A stretch of 64,000 bases of DNA from Aneurinibacillus soli (lineage in GTDB: Bacteria; Bacillota; Bacilli; Aneurinibacillales; Aneurinibacillaceae): NCBI RefSeq assembly GCF_002355375.1, contig NZ_AP017312.1, positions 1,443,001 through 1,507,000 of the forward strand, given 5' to 3'. Made by a program: the position numbers and the translations under genes. Positions within the stretch are counted from its first letter, which is position 1; each line of letters starts with the position of its first letter. Shown here piece after piece: positions 15,155 to 24,800 of the stretch. Below the pieces are notes generated by a model. That model was not told the DNA's origin. It ran no database searches and saw only the letters and a list, made by a program, of their open reading frames with translations.

Positions 15155-15255
15155 GTCCGTTAACGCTTGCATTTTGTCTGGTGGCATGTTAGGATGTAGC
15201 TACAAACACGATATGAATTGCCTGCGATGTACGATCATTTTTTATGTTTCGAACC

Positions 15256-15284
15256 TTACTATTTATTAGGGAGTCCGATATAAT
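15256..15284 (+). promoter_or_regulatory. Promoter of an orphan small RNA unit
   Basis: A perfect TATAAT at 15279-15284 has TTACTA 17 nt upstream (weak -35). No credible open reading frame follows before the terminator at 15405. Confidence 0.5.
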
Positions 15285-15290
15285 GTGGTG

Positions 15291-15437
15291 GACGCTATGC
15301 TTGCACAGATGAGACAGCGGAAGCGATGCTGAGGACACCCACCTGCGAGAGCGGGTTATGAAACATGAGGATGAAACGGCATAGGCGGGGTTACATAAGA
15401 AACAGACGCTTTTCGCTTTAGCGAAAGGCGTTTTTTT
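15291..15437 (+). ncRNA. Putative small non-coding RNA of unknown class
   Basis: About 147 nt bounded by a TATAAT promoter and a strong intrinsic terminator (ACGCTTTTCGC TTTA GCGAAAGGCGT then T7, 15405-15437). Inside are ACCTGC-GAGA-GCGGGT, a 6-bp stem with a GNRA tetraloop (15343-15358), and two TGAGGA-like boxes. The flanking genes are ferritin upstream and a convergent TlpA gene, so it is not a leader. I could not match it to 6S, SRP, tmRNA, RNase P, T-box or the common riboswitches. End points are estimates. Confidence 0.5.
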
Positions 15438-15453
15438 GTGTGCGGCAGGCCGC

Positions 15454-15490
15454 AAAAAAGGCGCAACACGATAACTTGTGTTTGCGCTTT
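15454..15490 (-). terminator. Terminator of the TlpA-like gene
   Basis: GCGCAACAC pairs with GTGTTTGCGC (one bulge), and on the minus strand the stem is followed by T6. Confidence 0.7.
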
Positions 15491-15518
15491 CTTGAAAGTC
15501 GAGCTTCTATGTGTCGGA

Positions 15519-16043
15519 TCATGGGTTTATCAGTCCGCGAATAACCGTATTTAATTGTTCCGGGGGGAGAACGCCTGTCTCGATGCGGATAATCTTTCCG
15601 TTCCCGTCAATAAATATGTTCGTCGGATAGCCCTGCACTTGATACAGCTCGGTTACGTCCCCTTTCTCATCGAATACAACCGGGTAAGGCACCCCAAAAA
15701 AATCGATAAATGTACGTGCGTTTTCTTTTTTGTCATTGAGTGTTACGTTAACCGCTACAATTTCAAACTTCCCGTGGTATGCTTTGTATAGCTTGATTAG
15801 CTGTGGGGTTTCGATGCGGCACGGACCACACCAGGACGTCCAGAATGAGAGTAGGACTGGTTTTTTAATGGAAGAAAGGCGCAGAGTATGACCGGACGCA
15901 TCAGTCAGGGCGAAATCCGGTGCATAATACCCGACTGCGGCGCGCACTTCTTTTTTTGTAGAAAGAACCGTTTCTTTCTGGTTGTACAAGGTATAGCCAA
16001 GAAGAGCAAGAATGACGGTGAGGGCTACCATCGCTTTTTTCAT
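15519..16043 (-). CDS. TlpA/ResA-like membrane-anchored thiol-disulfide oxidoreductase
   Basis: 174 residues: an N-terminal membrane anchor (MVALTVILALLGYTLY), then a thioredoxin domain of the AhpC-TSA/Redoxin type with active site WTSWCGPCRIETP and the cis-Pro loop QGYPTNIFID. The domain faces outside the membrane, where it would reduce or exchange thiols, for example in cytochrome c maturation. ATG 16043 has GGGTG upstream; GTG 16052 is an in-frame alternative. It is not next to cytochrome maturation genes, so the partner is unknown. Confidence 0.9.
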   Translation of the reverse strand: MKKAMVALTVILALLGYTLYNQKETVLSTKKEVRAAVGYYAPDFALTDASGHTLRLSSIKKPVLLSFWTSWCGPCRIETPQLIKLYKAYHGKFEIVAVNVTLNDKKENARTFIDFFGVPYPVVFDEKGDVTELYQVQGYPTNIFIDGNGKIIRIETGVLPPEQLNTVIRGLINP

Positions 16044-16097
16044 ACATTTCACCCACTTTAGTAAAGGATATATATAAATTCGCTGTCGTAAATATGA

Positions 16098-16853
16098 TTA
16101 CCTTTTTGGCTTGCGTCGTTTTTCCCCATGCAGCAGTCGATGAGCAAGAGTGGGTTGCGAGGTAATAATGCCGTCTGTTCCAAGTTCAATCATTCGCGTA
16201 ATTTCTGGAAGAGTATTAACTTGATACGGGACGATTTTGATGTCGTGTTCCCGGCAAGCCTCTACAAACGATTCGGTTACTTCGTGTACAGGTGGATGGA
16301 GATAGGCGCAGTTGTATTCATGGGCGTAGCGCCATGCTTCGCGCAGATGGCCAAAATATAAAAAAGCAGTGTCGGCCCCGCAGCCTGTTTGCTGAAGTAA
16401 TTCAAGACTAAGTGGATTGAATGTGGAGATGACGGTTTGGTCTTGAAGGTTGTGCCGGGCAATCGCTTCACTGACTTTTTGTTCGATGCCATTAGCAAAG
16501 GAAAAGAAATTTTTCAGTTCAATATTGAGCATGATCGATTTGGCAGCGGCGCGGTCCAGTACATCATTAAGGGTTGGGATGCTGATCCCGGCAAAACGGG
16601 AGTCGAACCACCTTCCTGCATCGAAGCGCCGAAGTTCAGCTAGTGTGTAATCCCGGATATGTCCGGGCTTTCCAAAAATGCGCTTGAGCGACCAGTCATG
16701 AAAAACAACAAGCTCCCCGTCACGGGTCAGCTGTACATCAAGTTCAATACCGGTAGCTCCCTGACGAAGGGCGGCGGCAAAAGCTGGCATCGTATTCTCC
16801 GGGTGGGTAGCTGATGCGCCGCGGTGTGCATAAATCAAGAAAAAATCGTTCAT
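16098..16853 (-). CDS. Glycerophosphodiester phosphodiesterase
   Basis: 251 residues, GDPD TIM-barrel. Signatures: AHRGASATHPENTMPAF (catalytic His and metal Glu region), GIELDVQLTRDGELVVFHDW (ELD metal ligands and second catalytic His), and IMLNIELKNF. No signal peptide, so it is cytosolic. ATG 16853 has GAGG upstream; the longer start at 16904 lacks support. It hydrolyses glycerophosphodiesters to glycerol 3-phosphate and an alcohol. Confidence 0.93.
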   Translation of the reverse strand: MNDFFLIYAHRGASATHPENTMPAFAAALRQGATGIELDVQLTRDGELVVFHDWSLKRIFGKPGHIRDYTLAELRRFDAGRWFDSRFAGISIPTLNDVLDRAAAKSIMLNIELKNFFSFANGIEQKVSEAIARHNLQDQTVISTFNPLSLELLQQTGCGADTAFLYFGHLREAWRYAHEYNCAYLHPPVHEVTESFVEACREHDIKIVPYQVNTLPEITRMIELGTDGIITSQPTLAHRLLHGEKRRKPKR

Positions 16854-16968
16854 AGGGTAGCCTCGCTTCTGTAAATAGAATTGGTATAACGTATGCGGAT
16901 GCACATCCGAAAATGTACGAACGAGAGTAAGGCGGTTATACTAAAAAGAAAGAGAACGGGGGGATCGT

Positions 16969-17703
16969 ATGGATGCTACATGGTTTGTAAAATCATTTCA
17001 GGAAGATTATTCGACGCTGTACCGGCATCGAGATGAACAATCTGCACGCCAGGAGGTAGAAAGCCTGCTTCGGCTGCTGCCATTGCCGAAGAATGGCCGA
17101 GTGCTTGACTTCTGCTGCGGAGACGGGCGGCATTCACGTGCACTTGCGCGGCATGGATACGAGGTTGTCGGATTTGATCTGTCTTCGTATTTGCTTTCGG
17201 AAGCTCGCCGTAAGACAAACGAGGAGGACGTGACGTATTATCAATACGATATGCGTGAGGTTCCCTTTAATGAGGAGTTCGATGTCTTGTTTAATCTGTT
17301 TACGAGCTTCGGTTACTTTGCGGACGATGCGGAGAATGAGATGGTGATCGGACGCATGGCACAGGCGCTAAAGCCGGGAGGTAAGCTTGTTATTGATTAT
17401 TTAAATCCCGAGTATGTGCGCGCTCACCTTGTACCGGAATCAGTGCGGGATGTAGAGGGTAAGCAGATTATCGAACGCCGCACAATCGAGGATGGGTTTG
17501 TTGTGAAGCAGATTATAATTACCGAGCAGGGAGAAGAGCGGACATTCTGGGAGCGGGTGCGTCTGTACAGCGCGGATGAGATGAGAATGATGCTTGAGCG
17601 GGCTGGAATTAAGTTGCTTGCTGTATACGGTGACTACAATCTGGACGTCTATGGTCCGGAGATGAAGCGTATGATTTTATTCGGCGAGAAAAAAATAAAA
17701 TAA
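16969..17703 (+). CDS. Class I SAM-dependent methyltransferase
   Basis: 244 residues with Motif I VLDFCCGDGRHSRAL, followed by GFDLS (ribose-binding acidic turn), YYQYDMREVPF and the LKPGGKLVIDYLNP region. Substrate cannot be read from sequence. It is divergent from the phosphodiesterase gene and ends at a strong terminator (17711-17746). Confidence 0.88.
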   Translation: MDATWFVKSFQEDYSTLYRHRDEQSARQEVESLLRLLPLPKNGRVLDFCCGDGRHSRALARHGYEVVGFDLSSYLLSEARRKTNEEDVTYYQYDMREVPFNEEFDVLFNLFTSFGYFADDAENEMVIGRMAQALKPGGKLVIDYLNPEYVRAHLVPESVRDVEGKQIIERRTIEDGFVVKQIIITEQGEERTFWERVRLYSADEMRMMLERAGIKLLAVYGDYNLDVYGPEMKRMILFGEKKIK

Positions 17704-17710
17704 AATTACG

Positions 17711-17746
17711 AAAAAAGACGGTTTTCAGGGAAAATCGTCTTTTTTC
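17711..17746 (+). terminator. Terminator after the methyltransferase gene
   Basis: AAAAAAGACG-G-TTTT and AAAATCGTCTTTTTT pair around CAGGG. T6 follows. Confidence 0.85.
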
Positions 17747-17806
17747 TTTTTTCTCCCTGCGTTATAATGTTAGAAAATATAACGCGAAAAAGACAGGTGA
17801 TCTAAC

Positions 17807-18211
17807 ATGAAGGTAGGCGTCGAAGGAACAGGGCAGCAGTACGATATGGCGGGTGCCAAAGAGCTTACGGACTATTTGCATGAGATCAAGGCGAAACGTT
17901 TATTTTATATTGCAGAACTGCACAACCGGATCGAAAGGTATGAGAAGCGACGGGCGCAGCAGCAGGCGGCGTATCACAAGATGTCTTCGATTCGCAAGTT
18001 ATTTAGCGGCAAGGCACCGGATCATCACCTGGCTGTAGAATATATGGTATACGTCAGACAGCCGATGCAAGAAATTGCTGAGCTAACAGTTGGGAATAAT
18101 GTCATTGACGGGGTGCTTGTGACGATCGAGAATGGAGCAGATACTGTATGTGTTCCGGTCTGGCTGTCACAGGAAATTTTGAATCGTATGGGGCGAGAGC
18201 GGCTATGGTAG
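17807..18211 (+). CDS. Unknown protein overlapping the ammonium transporter gene
   Basis: 134 residues, soluble, with a highly charged helical middle (ELHNRIERYEKRRAQQQAAY) and a C-terminal part with VIDGVLVTIENGADTVCVPVWLS that looks like a small beta region. I do not recognise it; it is not a PII protein (no Y-loop, no TGxxGDGKIF). Its stop at 18209-18211 overlaps the amt start by 7 bases, so the two are very likely translated together. It could be a nitrogen-related accessory protein, but that is only from position. Confidence 0.75.
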   Translation: MKVGVEGTGQQYDMAGAKELTDYLHEIKAKRLFYIAELHNRIERYEKRRAQQQAAYHKMSSIRKLFSGKAPDHHLAVEYMVYVRQPMQEIAELTVGNNVIDGVLVTIENGADTVCVPVWLSQEILNRMGRERLW

Positions 18212-19476
18212 AAATGAAACAGTTTACCGCCCTGAGTACGGGCGTAGATACAATATGGATTGTGTTGACAGCGGCCATGATTATTTTGATGGAGGGTGGC
18301 TTTGCACTGCTCGAAGCCGGATTCGTCCGGCGAAAAAATTCTGTCAGTATTATTATGAAAGTATTTGTTGATATCGCATTCGGCACGCTTTGTTTTTATG
18401 CGATCGGTTTTGCACTGATGTATGGAAAGGATTGGTCATCGTTCATCGGTACAAGTGGCTTCGGAATGAAAGGAGACTTGTCTCATCTGGCATTCCCGTT
18501 TAGTAAAGAGACCTTTTTTATGTTTCAGGCCGCATTTGTCATTGCGGTGATTTCCATTGTATCCGGTGCTGTGGCAGAACGGATGCAGTTCCGGGCCTAT
18601 GTGCTGTATGCGGTTGTGATGACGACTGTGATCTATCCGATCTCTGGACACTGGGTATGGGGTGGCGGTTGGCTTGGAAAGATGGGGATGCTTGACTTTG
18701 CCGGCTCGGCTGTTATTCATGCGATGGGAGGTTTCAGCGCGCTGGCGGCAGCGCAAATACTTGGGCCACGTCTGGACAAATACAGGGAAGGCGAGAATAA
18801 CGTCATTACGCCGAGTAACATTCCGCTTGCGTCTGTCGGGGCGTTCCTGCTCTGGTTTGGTTGGTTTGGGTTCAATGCTGGCTCGACACTGAGCGCATCG
18901 GACGTACGCATTGGGCATATTGCAATGGTTACGATGCTGGCTGCTTCTGCTGGTGGAGCTATAACGCTTTTATATACGATGTTCCGTTATGGTCGGGCGG
19001 ATGCACCATCTGTTATTAATGGATCGCTCGCTGGGCTTGTCGGTATTACAGCTGGTTGTGCTTTTGTAAGTGCGGATGCAGCGATTTTGATTGGTGCTGT
19101 ATGCGGACTTGGAATGATGGCGGCTACTTATATGATGGATGTATGGAAAATCGATGACCCTGTGGGCGCGTTTCCGGTGCATGGAGTGTCAGGCGTTATT
19201 GGGACGCTGGCAGTGGGTCTGTTTGCGAGAGGTAAAGGTGTATTATATGGAGGGGGCTGGCAATTGTTCGGTGTGCAGACGTTGGGTCTTCTTGTGATCT
19301 GTGTATGGGGATATGTGTGTACGTGGATCGCACTCAAAGCAATTGCCCGGATTGTATCGCTCCGAGTAACAGAAGAGGAAGAGCGGATTGGACTTGATAT
19401 TTCCGCACATGGAGCAATGGCTGTAAATACTGAAGATACGCTTACGCTTGGGAGTGAATACAAAAAAAGAGTGTAA
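18205..19476 (+). CDS. amt: Ammonium transporter
   Basis: 423 residues, about 11 membrane helices. Signatures: GGFALLEAGFVRRKN, SGHWVWGGGWLGKMG, HAMGGFSALAA (pore His), and FPVHGVSGVIGTLAVG (second pore His). These define Amt/MEP/Rh channels for ammonium uptake. ATG 18205 overlaps the upstream unknown gene; ATG 18214 is a possible alternative. No glnB/glnK gene follows, which is unusual because amt is normally paired with PII. Confidence 0.94.
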   Translation: MVEMKQFTALSTGVDTIWIVLTAAMIILMEGGFALLEAGFVRRKNSVSIIMKVFVDIAFGTLCFYAIGFALMYGKDWSSFIGTSGFGMKGDLSHLAFPFSKETFFMFQAAFVIAVISIVSGAVAERMQFRAYVLYAVVMTTVIYPISGHWVWGGGWLGKMGMLDFAGSAVIHAMGGFSALAAAQILGPRLDKYREGENNVITPSNIPLASVGAFLLWFGWFGFNAGSTLSASDVRIGHIAMVTMLAASAGGAITLLYTMFRYGRADAPSVINGSLAGLVGITAGCAFVSADAAILIGAVCGLGMMAATYMMDVWKIDDPVGAFPVHGVSGVIGTLAVGLFARGKGVLYGGGWQLFGVQTLGLLVICVWGYVCTWIALKAIARIVSLRVTEEEERIGLDISAHGAMAVNTEDTLTLGSEYKKRV

Positions 19477-19555
19477 GCATAGAAGAGAGGGGGATCTGCC
19501 CTCTTCTTTGTATCATACGTTGTTCGTGGTACAATAAAAAAGGAGGTGTGTTGTC

Positions 19556-19864
19556 GTGGATTACAGCAAAATGTGCCCAAAGTATGAGTTGGCAATTGAT
19601 ATACTGGGCAAAAAATGGTCAGGGCTGATTATTCGTGTCCTGCTGGGCGGGCCGCGAAGGTTCAAGGATATTAAGGCGCAAATTCCGGAGATGAGCGACC
19701 GCATGCTGACCGAACGCATCCGTGAGTTTGAAGAAGTAGGGATTATGGTCCGCAAAGTGTATCCGGAAACCCCGGTGCGCATTGAATATGAATTAACGGA
19801 GAAAGGTCGCGGCCTAGAGGGCGTAATTGAAGCGATTCAGGAGTGGAGCGAGAAGTGGATGTAA
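19556..19864 (+). CDS. HxlR-family winged-helix transcriptional regulator
   Basis: 102 residues with the HxlR order: MCPKYELAIDILGKKWSGLIIRVLLGGPRRF, SDRMLTERIREFEEVG, and PVRIEYELTEKGRGL. The N-terminal Cys-Pro is the position used as a redox sensor in several HxlR proteins, so thiol sensing is possible. GTG 19556 follows AGGAGG (19541-19546) by 9 nt; TTG 19551 is out of frame. Its target is not evident: no divergent gene is adjacent. Confidence 0.92.
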   Translation: MDYSKMCPKYELAIDILGKKWSGLIIRVLLGGPRRFKDIKAQIPEMSDRMLTERIREFEEVGIMVRKVYPETPVRIEYELTEKGRGLEGVIEAIQEWSEKWM

Positions 19865-19871
19865 CAACAGA

Positions 19872-19904
19872 AAGCCAGACCTTTATGGTCCGGCTTATTT
19901 TGTA
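19872..19904 (+). terminator. Terminator after the HxlR gene
   Basis: AAGCCAGACC and GGTCCGGCTT pair (one mismatch) around TTTAT, followed by a T-rich stretch. It may also serve the convergent spore gene. Confidence 0.7.
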
Positions 19905-19924
19905 TCCATGTAATATGTGGTTGG

Positions 19925-20125
19925 TTATGCACGACCGCCAAGCTGTTGTTCAGCCATTTGTACAAGGCGTTTTGTAATCTCGCCACCTACAGAACCGTTC
20001 TGGCGAGAAGTTGTGTCCGGCCCGAGTGTTACACCGAATTCAGAAGCGATCTCGTACTTCATCTGATCCAGCGCGTTTGCTGCTTGTGGTACGACAAGCT
20101 TGTTTGTGTTCGAATTTTGAGCCAT
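19925..20125 (-). CDS. Alpha/beta-type small acid-soluble spore protein
   Basis: 66 residues, the family length. Signatures: [14 protein letters not shown], the GPR protease cleavage segment with the EIAxEFGV pattern, and [19 protein letters not shown] near the C-terminus. These proteins coat and protect spore DNA. ATG 20125 has AAGGAG 10 nt upstream; longer upstream reading is unsupported. It proves spore-forming ability of the lineage. Expression would be forespore-specific (sigma G) by family knowledge; I did not identify the promoter confidently. Confidence 0.96.
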   Translation of the reverse strand: MAQNSNTNKLVVPQAANALDQMKYEIASEFGVTLGPDTTSRQNGSVGGEITKRLVQMAEQQLGGRA

Positions 20126-20324
20126 GTTGTTCATCTCCTTAAGAGAGTGTGTTGGATTCAAGGATGTTGTGTCCTTGTACGTATATTGTCACAACTCAGA
20201 CGCTTGTTTAAACGTGGTAATGTTTGGTATGTTGTCACCGAGGAAAACAGAACATCCGACGCTAGGATTGCAGCTTGAAGTTTGGTACGATGAGAACAAG
20301 AAATCAGTTGAAAGGGAAGATTGT

Positions 20325-20768
20325 ATGAACGAGTTTACCTGTCCGCACTGTGGAAAATCAGTTGCTGGAAATCATCGTTATGAAGTAAAGTGTTATCAGT
20401 GCAATCGCTATACGTACCTTATCGAAGGGTTGTCACTTGAACAGGAAAAGCAGGAGCTGTATAACGCGGCTGATCAGTATGCGTATGCCTACGTACCTAA
20501 GATCGTACGCGAATATGTGGACAAGTACGGTCTTGCTCAGTCCGGACCGAATACACTTCGATGGTTCCGTGACCACGAGGCGGAAGCGCTGGTCCTGATC
20601 AAGTCGTTCCTCGATGAGAAACTGACGGAAAATACGCTGCATCAGCTGCACGAACAGTATACGTATGATATGCCATTCTTGTTGTATGTGCTGGATGCGT
20701 TACATTTCCCAGTGCATCGCGCACCGCTGGAGTGGGATGCGGAAGGATCGGATAGCAGCGAATTCTAA
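20325..20768 (+). CDS. Zinc-ribbon protein of unknown function
   Basis: 147 residues. The N-terminus shows FTCPHCGKS...VKCYQCNRY, two CxxC knuckles of a zinc ribbon, followed by an acidic helical part with YVPKIVREYVDKYG and YTYDMPFLLYVLDAL. ATG 20325 has AAAGGGA upstream; upstream in-frame codons are unsupported. It is followed by the repeat copy at 20785, which probably serves as its terminator. Family not recognised. Confidence 0.7.
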   Translation: MNEFTCPHCGKSVAGNHRYEVKCYQCNRYTYLIEGLSLEQEKQELYNAADQYAYAYVPKIVREYVDKYGLAQSGPNTLRWFRDHEAEALVLIKSFLDEKLTENTLHQLHEQYTYDMPFLLYVLDALHFPVHRAPLEWDAEGSDSSEF

Positions 20769-20784
20769 TGGTACAAAACAGATA

Positions 20785-20915
20785 AGATCGAGGCTGTCCC
20801 CATAGCCAGAACATGGCAACGGGACGGCCTCTTTTTTGTAGAATCGACAACGTGTAGGGGTGAGGGAGTGGGAGAAGGGAGGACCCGTTCGATCCCGCTC
20901 CTCCACTACGCTTTG
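20785..20915 (+). repeat. Dispersed ~120 bp repeat, copy 2, beginning with a terminator hairpin
   Basis: This is similar across most of its length to 6885-7003. The first part, GAGGCTGTCCC...GGGACGGCCTC then T6, is a good terminator; the second part, GGAGTGGGAGAAGGGAG onward, is purine-rich. Both copies follow a gene stop in the same orientation. Confidence 0.75.
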
Positions 20916-21017
20916 GAGAAAACTTATACCAAGAAAAAGCAGAAGATAGCAGGAATCTGACTGTATGTCATGGAACTTATTACCTAATTAATTTGTAACA
21001 TGAAAAGGGGAAACAGT

Positions 21018-21743
21018 ATGTATAACTTGAATCAGTTCGATTTAACCAAAAAACTAGAGTCAAAAACAGATTATAAGGAAATGCTGACAAAATACCAATT
21101 GGAAATGCTGTCATTGCAGCGAGAATTGCACAACAAGGGGATTCCGGTCATTCTTGTATTTGAAGGCTGTGATGCTGCGGGTAAGGGGGGCGCCATTCGC
21201 AGGGTTACCGAGCAAATTGATGCGCGCGGTTTCCAGGTACATGCGATTGGAGCGCCGAATATGGTGGAGAAAATGTATCATTATTTATGGCGCTTTTGGA
21301 CCAAGCTTCCGGCCAAAGGGCATATCGCGATTTTTGATCGTTCCTGGTATGGGCGTGTCCTCGTAGAACGTGTAGAGAAGTTCGCGACTAAGACAGAATG
21401 GAAGCGGGCGTATGAAGAAATCAATCAATTCGAACATATGTTGACGGAAGATGGGACTCTTGTACTCAAGTTCTGGCTTCATATCAGTAAGGAAGAACAG
21501 CTTGATCGATTTGAGGAGCGGCAGAACAATCCATTCAAAAATTGGAAAATTACCGACGAAGATTGGCGCAATCGCCAGAAGTGGGACGACTATGTAGCAG
21601 CGGTAGAAGAGATGCTTGACCATACGGATAAGCCGAACGCGCGCTGGATTGTGGTGGAAGGCAACTATAAGTGGTATGCGCGGGTGAAAGTATTGAAAAG
21701 TATTGTGAAAGCCATGCGTGCTCGACTAGACGAAGAAAAATAA
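21018..21743 (+). CDS. Polyphosphate kinase 2 (PPK2) family protein
   Basis: 241 residues, one PPK2 domain. Walker A FEGCDAAGKGGAIRRVT near residue 50, lid region VEKMYHYLWRFWTKLPAKGHIAIFDRSWYGRVLVERVE with FDRSWY as Walker B. PPK2 enzymes use polyphosphate to phosphorylate nucleotides. ATG 21018 has AAAGGGG upstream. Class (ADP or AMP/GDP preference) cannot be told by eye. Confidence 0.93.
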   Translation: MYNLNQFDLTKKLESKTDYKEMLTKYQLEMLSLQRELHNKGIPVILVFEGCDAAGKGGAIRRVTEQIDARGFQVHAIGAPNMVEKMYHYLWRFWTKLPAKGHIAIFDRSWYGRVLVERVEKFATKTEWKRAYEEINQFEHMLTEDGTLVLKFWLHISKEEQLDRFEERQNNPFKNWKITDEDWRNRQKWDDYVAAVEEMLDHTDKPNARWIVVEGNYKWYARVKVLKSIVKAMRARLDEEK

Positions 21744-21832
21744 CTTACCCGGAAAGTGTTGCCCTCCTTGCACTTCGATGGTAGATTTAATTCATAAAAT
21801 GTACACAAATATAGAGAATAGCGGTGAGTGGA

Positions 21833-24800
21833 ATGATTGAAACAATGGAAGCCCATACCGGGCAGGAGGAGCGCACGCACATCCCGGCGCGTGTGTTATA
21901 TCGTCGTGTGGAAGCGCTGGCAGAAACGTTCGCGGCAGCGGGCGATGAAAAGAATGCCAAAAAATCTCAACAATTGCTTGAAAAGTTATATAAGAAAGAA
22001 TTTACAGTCGCGTTTTGTGGTCATTTTTCGGCTGGAAAATCCAGTATGATCAATGCGCTCATGGGTGACAAAGTGCTTCCATCCAGTCCGATTCCGACCA
22101 GTGCGAATGTGGTCAGTATTAAGACAGGCAAAAAATCGGCTCGTATTTATTTCAAAGACAGTGAGCCGATCGAATTCGGACCGAGCTATAATGTGAACGA
22201 GCTAAAGCAGTATGCAGTAAATGGAGAAGAAGTGGAGACGATTGAGCTGTATCATCCATCCAATCTGCTCGGGGAAGCCATTAGCATTATGGATACACCC
22301 GGGATTGATTCAACGGATGATGCACATAAAGTTTCCACTGAATCATCGCTTCACCTCTCAGATGCGGTGCTGTATGTCATGGACTACAACCATGTCCAAT
22401 CTGAAGTGAATTTCCGATTTACAAAGTCACTGAAAGACCGGGGGGTTCCGGTTTATCTCGTTATTAATCAGATTGACAAACATGTTGATTTTGAGTTGAG
22501 CTTTGCTCAGTACCGCGAAAGCGTCATTGATGCTTTCCGACACTGGGACATTGAGCCGGATGGTGTGTATTTCACTTCGTTGAAAGATGTGAATCACCCG
22601 GAAAACGAGTGGCCTAAGCTGCTTGTCGAGTTAGGGCGTCTGTTCGCAGAGAAAGAAGACCTGCTCATTCCAAGCATCATGCGTGCCGCACATTATTTGA
22701 TTGATGAGCATGGCAAGTTCCTTGAAGAGAAGCATAGTGCTGCGCGCGAGCCACTTGCGCAAGTATTGGCAGAAGCAGATGAGAACGCTATGGCTCGTTA
22801 TGAAGAACTTACACAACAGCTCGTTTCCTTGCGTCAGCCAGCCGATACACTAGAAGCGGAAGCGAAACGCGAGTTGCATACGATGCTCGATAATGCGCCG
22901 CTCATGCCATTCACCACCAGAGAGCTAGCACGTCAGTTCCTAGAGAGCCGCCAGTCGAACTTCAAAGTCGGCTTCTTGTTCGCTGCGGGCAAGAAAACGA
23001 AAGAAGAAAGAGATAAGCGTCTGCATGATTTTTATGAAGAATTGAAAGAGAATGCGGCCACGCATATCGGCTGGCATGTAAAAGAGCTGCTGCGCAAACT
23101 TCCGGAAGCGCACGGTTATGACGATAGCGAATTTCAGAAACGAGTGATGGAATTCTCGGTCTCATTCGGTCCTGAATTGATCGAGAATGCCGTGAAGCCG
23201 GGTGCACTGACAAGCGGCGAGTATATTCTGACCTATTCTAAAGACGTATCAGATGCGATTAAGCAACTGTACCGCCGCGCCGCACAGGATGAATACGAAT
23301 ATGCCGTACGAGAGATGCGGAAGCAGGCAGAAGTATCCGCTCAGGGTGTGCAGGCAGAGCTTGCGACACTTGCTCCGGTAAAAGAAGCATACAATAAGCT
23401 TGCGGTTCTAGCTCGTGAGGAAACAGTTTCAGCTACACGACTTATGACGATGATCGATCATGGGGTTCCGAATGAAGAAAGTGCGCCACCGCTTCCGGGC
23501 TATACGGAACCTGCGGCAGAAAAGGTGGAAAATGCGTCGCTTCCGGCAGCTGCAAGCGGAGAAAGAGTTACGTTGCAAACACAGGCGTCTACGTCCGGTA
23601 TGGCACCATCATCTTCGGCGATTCAGAAAGATTACCGGGGCTTGCGCCTGCGTACGGCTGACATGTTGCGTGTAATCGCAGGGGAAGCGGCAGGTGTACC
23701 AGGTCTTGCGGGTGCAGGCAGCGCGATGCGTCAGCGGGCGGAGCGCCTCGAGAAGAACAGATTTACCGTTGCGCTGTTCGGAGCGTTCAGTGCCGGGAAG
23801 TCGTCATTTGCGAATGCCCTGATGGGAGATTTGATCCTGCCAGTATCACCGAACCCGACAACGGCTGCGATTAACAAAATTTTACCACCGGATGAGAACA
23901 ATCCGCACGGCAGTGTGCGGGTGCGCCTTAAGACGGCAGAAGATATTACAGGCGATGTCTTACAATCGCTCGATGTTTTTGACATTGCAGCGAGCTCTAT
24001 TGAGGAAGCGATCCGCAAGAGTGAAACGCTCAATGCAGGGGATATTCACCCGACAGCGAAGCCGCATTACAGCTTCTTGCGTGCCGTTCAGAAAGGCTAT
24101 GGAGACATTAACGATAAACTTGGCACTGACCTGATTATAGGTCTGGAAGAATTCCAGGCTTTCGTCGCCAAAGAAGAGAAAGCGTGCTTCGTGGAATGGA
24201 TTGAGCTGTATTATGACTGCCCGCTGACACAGCAGGGCATCATCCTGGTTGACACACCGGGGGCTGATTCGATCAATGCCCGCCATACCGGTGTTGCGTT
24301 TGAATACATCAAAAATGCGGATGCCGTACTGTTCGTTACGTACTACAACCATGCGTTCTCACATGCAGACCGTGAATTCCTGATTCAGTTGGGTCGTGTA
24401 AAAGATACGTTTGCGATGGATAAAATGTTCTTCATTGTCAATGCGGCTGACCTTGCGCATTCGCAAGAAGAGCTGGAGGGTGTGGTTAATCACGTCGTGC
24501 AGAATCTCGGCACATGTGGGATCGTGCGCCCGCGTATTTATCCGGTTTCAAGCCAGACGGCACTTCTGGCTCGCATGGGTGAGAAGAATACGCTCACCGA
24601 TTCCGGTGCTGCGATTTTGCGCAAGCGTCTCAGTGTAGGGGAGACGGAAGCTCTGCCGTCAGTGGATGAAGCACTCGCATTCTCCGGGCTGCGTCATTTT
24701 GAGAAAGAGTTTATTTCGTTCACACTAGAAGAGCTGACAGGTATTGCGCTAAAAGAAGCGTTCGCCGAAGTAGAGCGCGTGATTGGTACGATGGATGAGC

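Noticed and set aside
15189-15455. 88-residue minus-strand frame across the putative small RNA
   Set aside because: No ribosome site, and the plus-strand promoter and terminator explain the stretch better.
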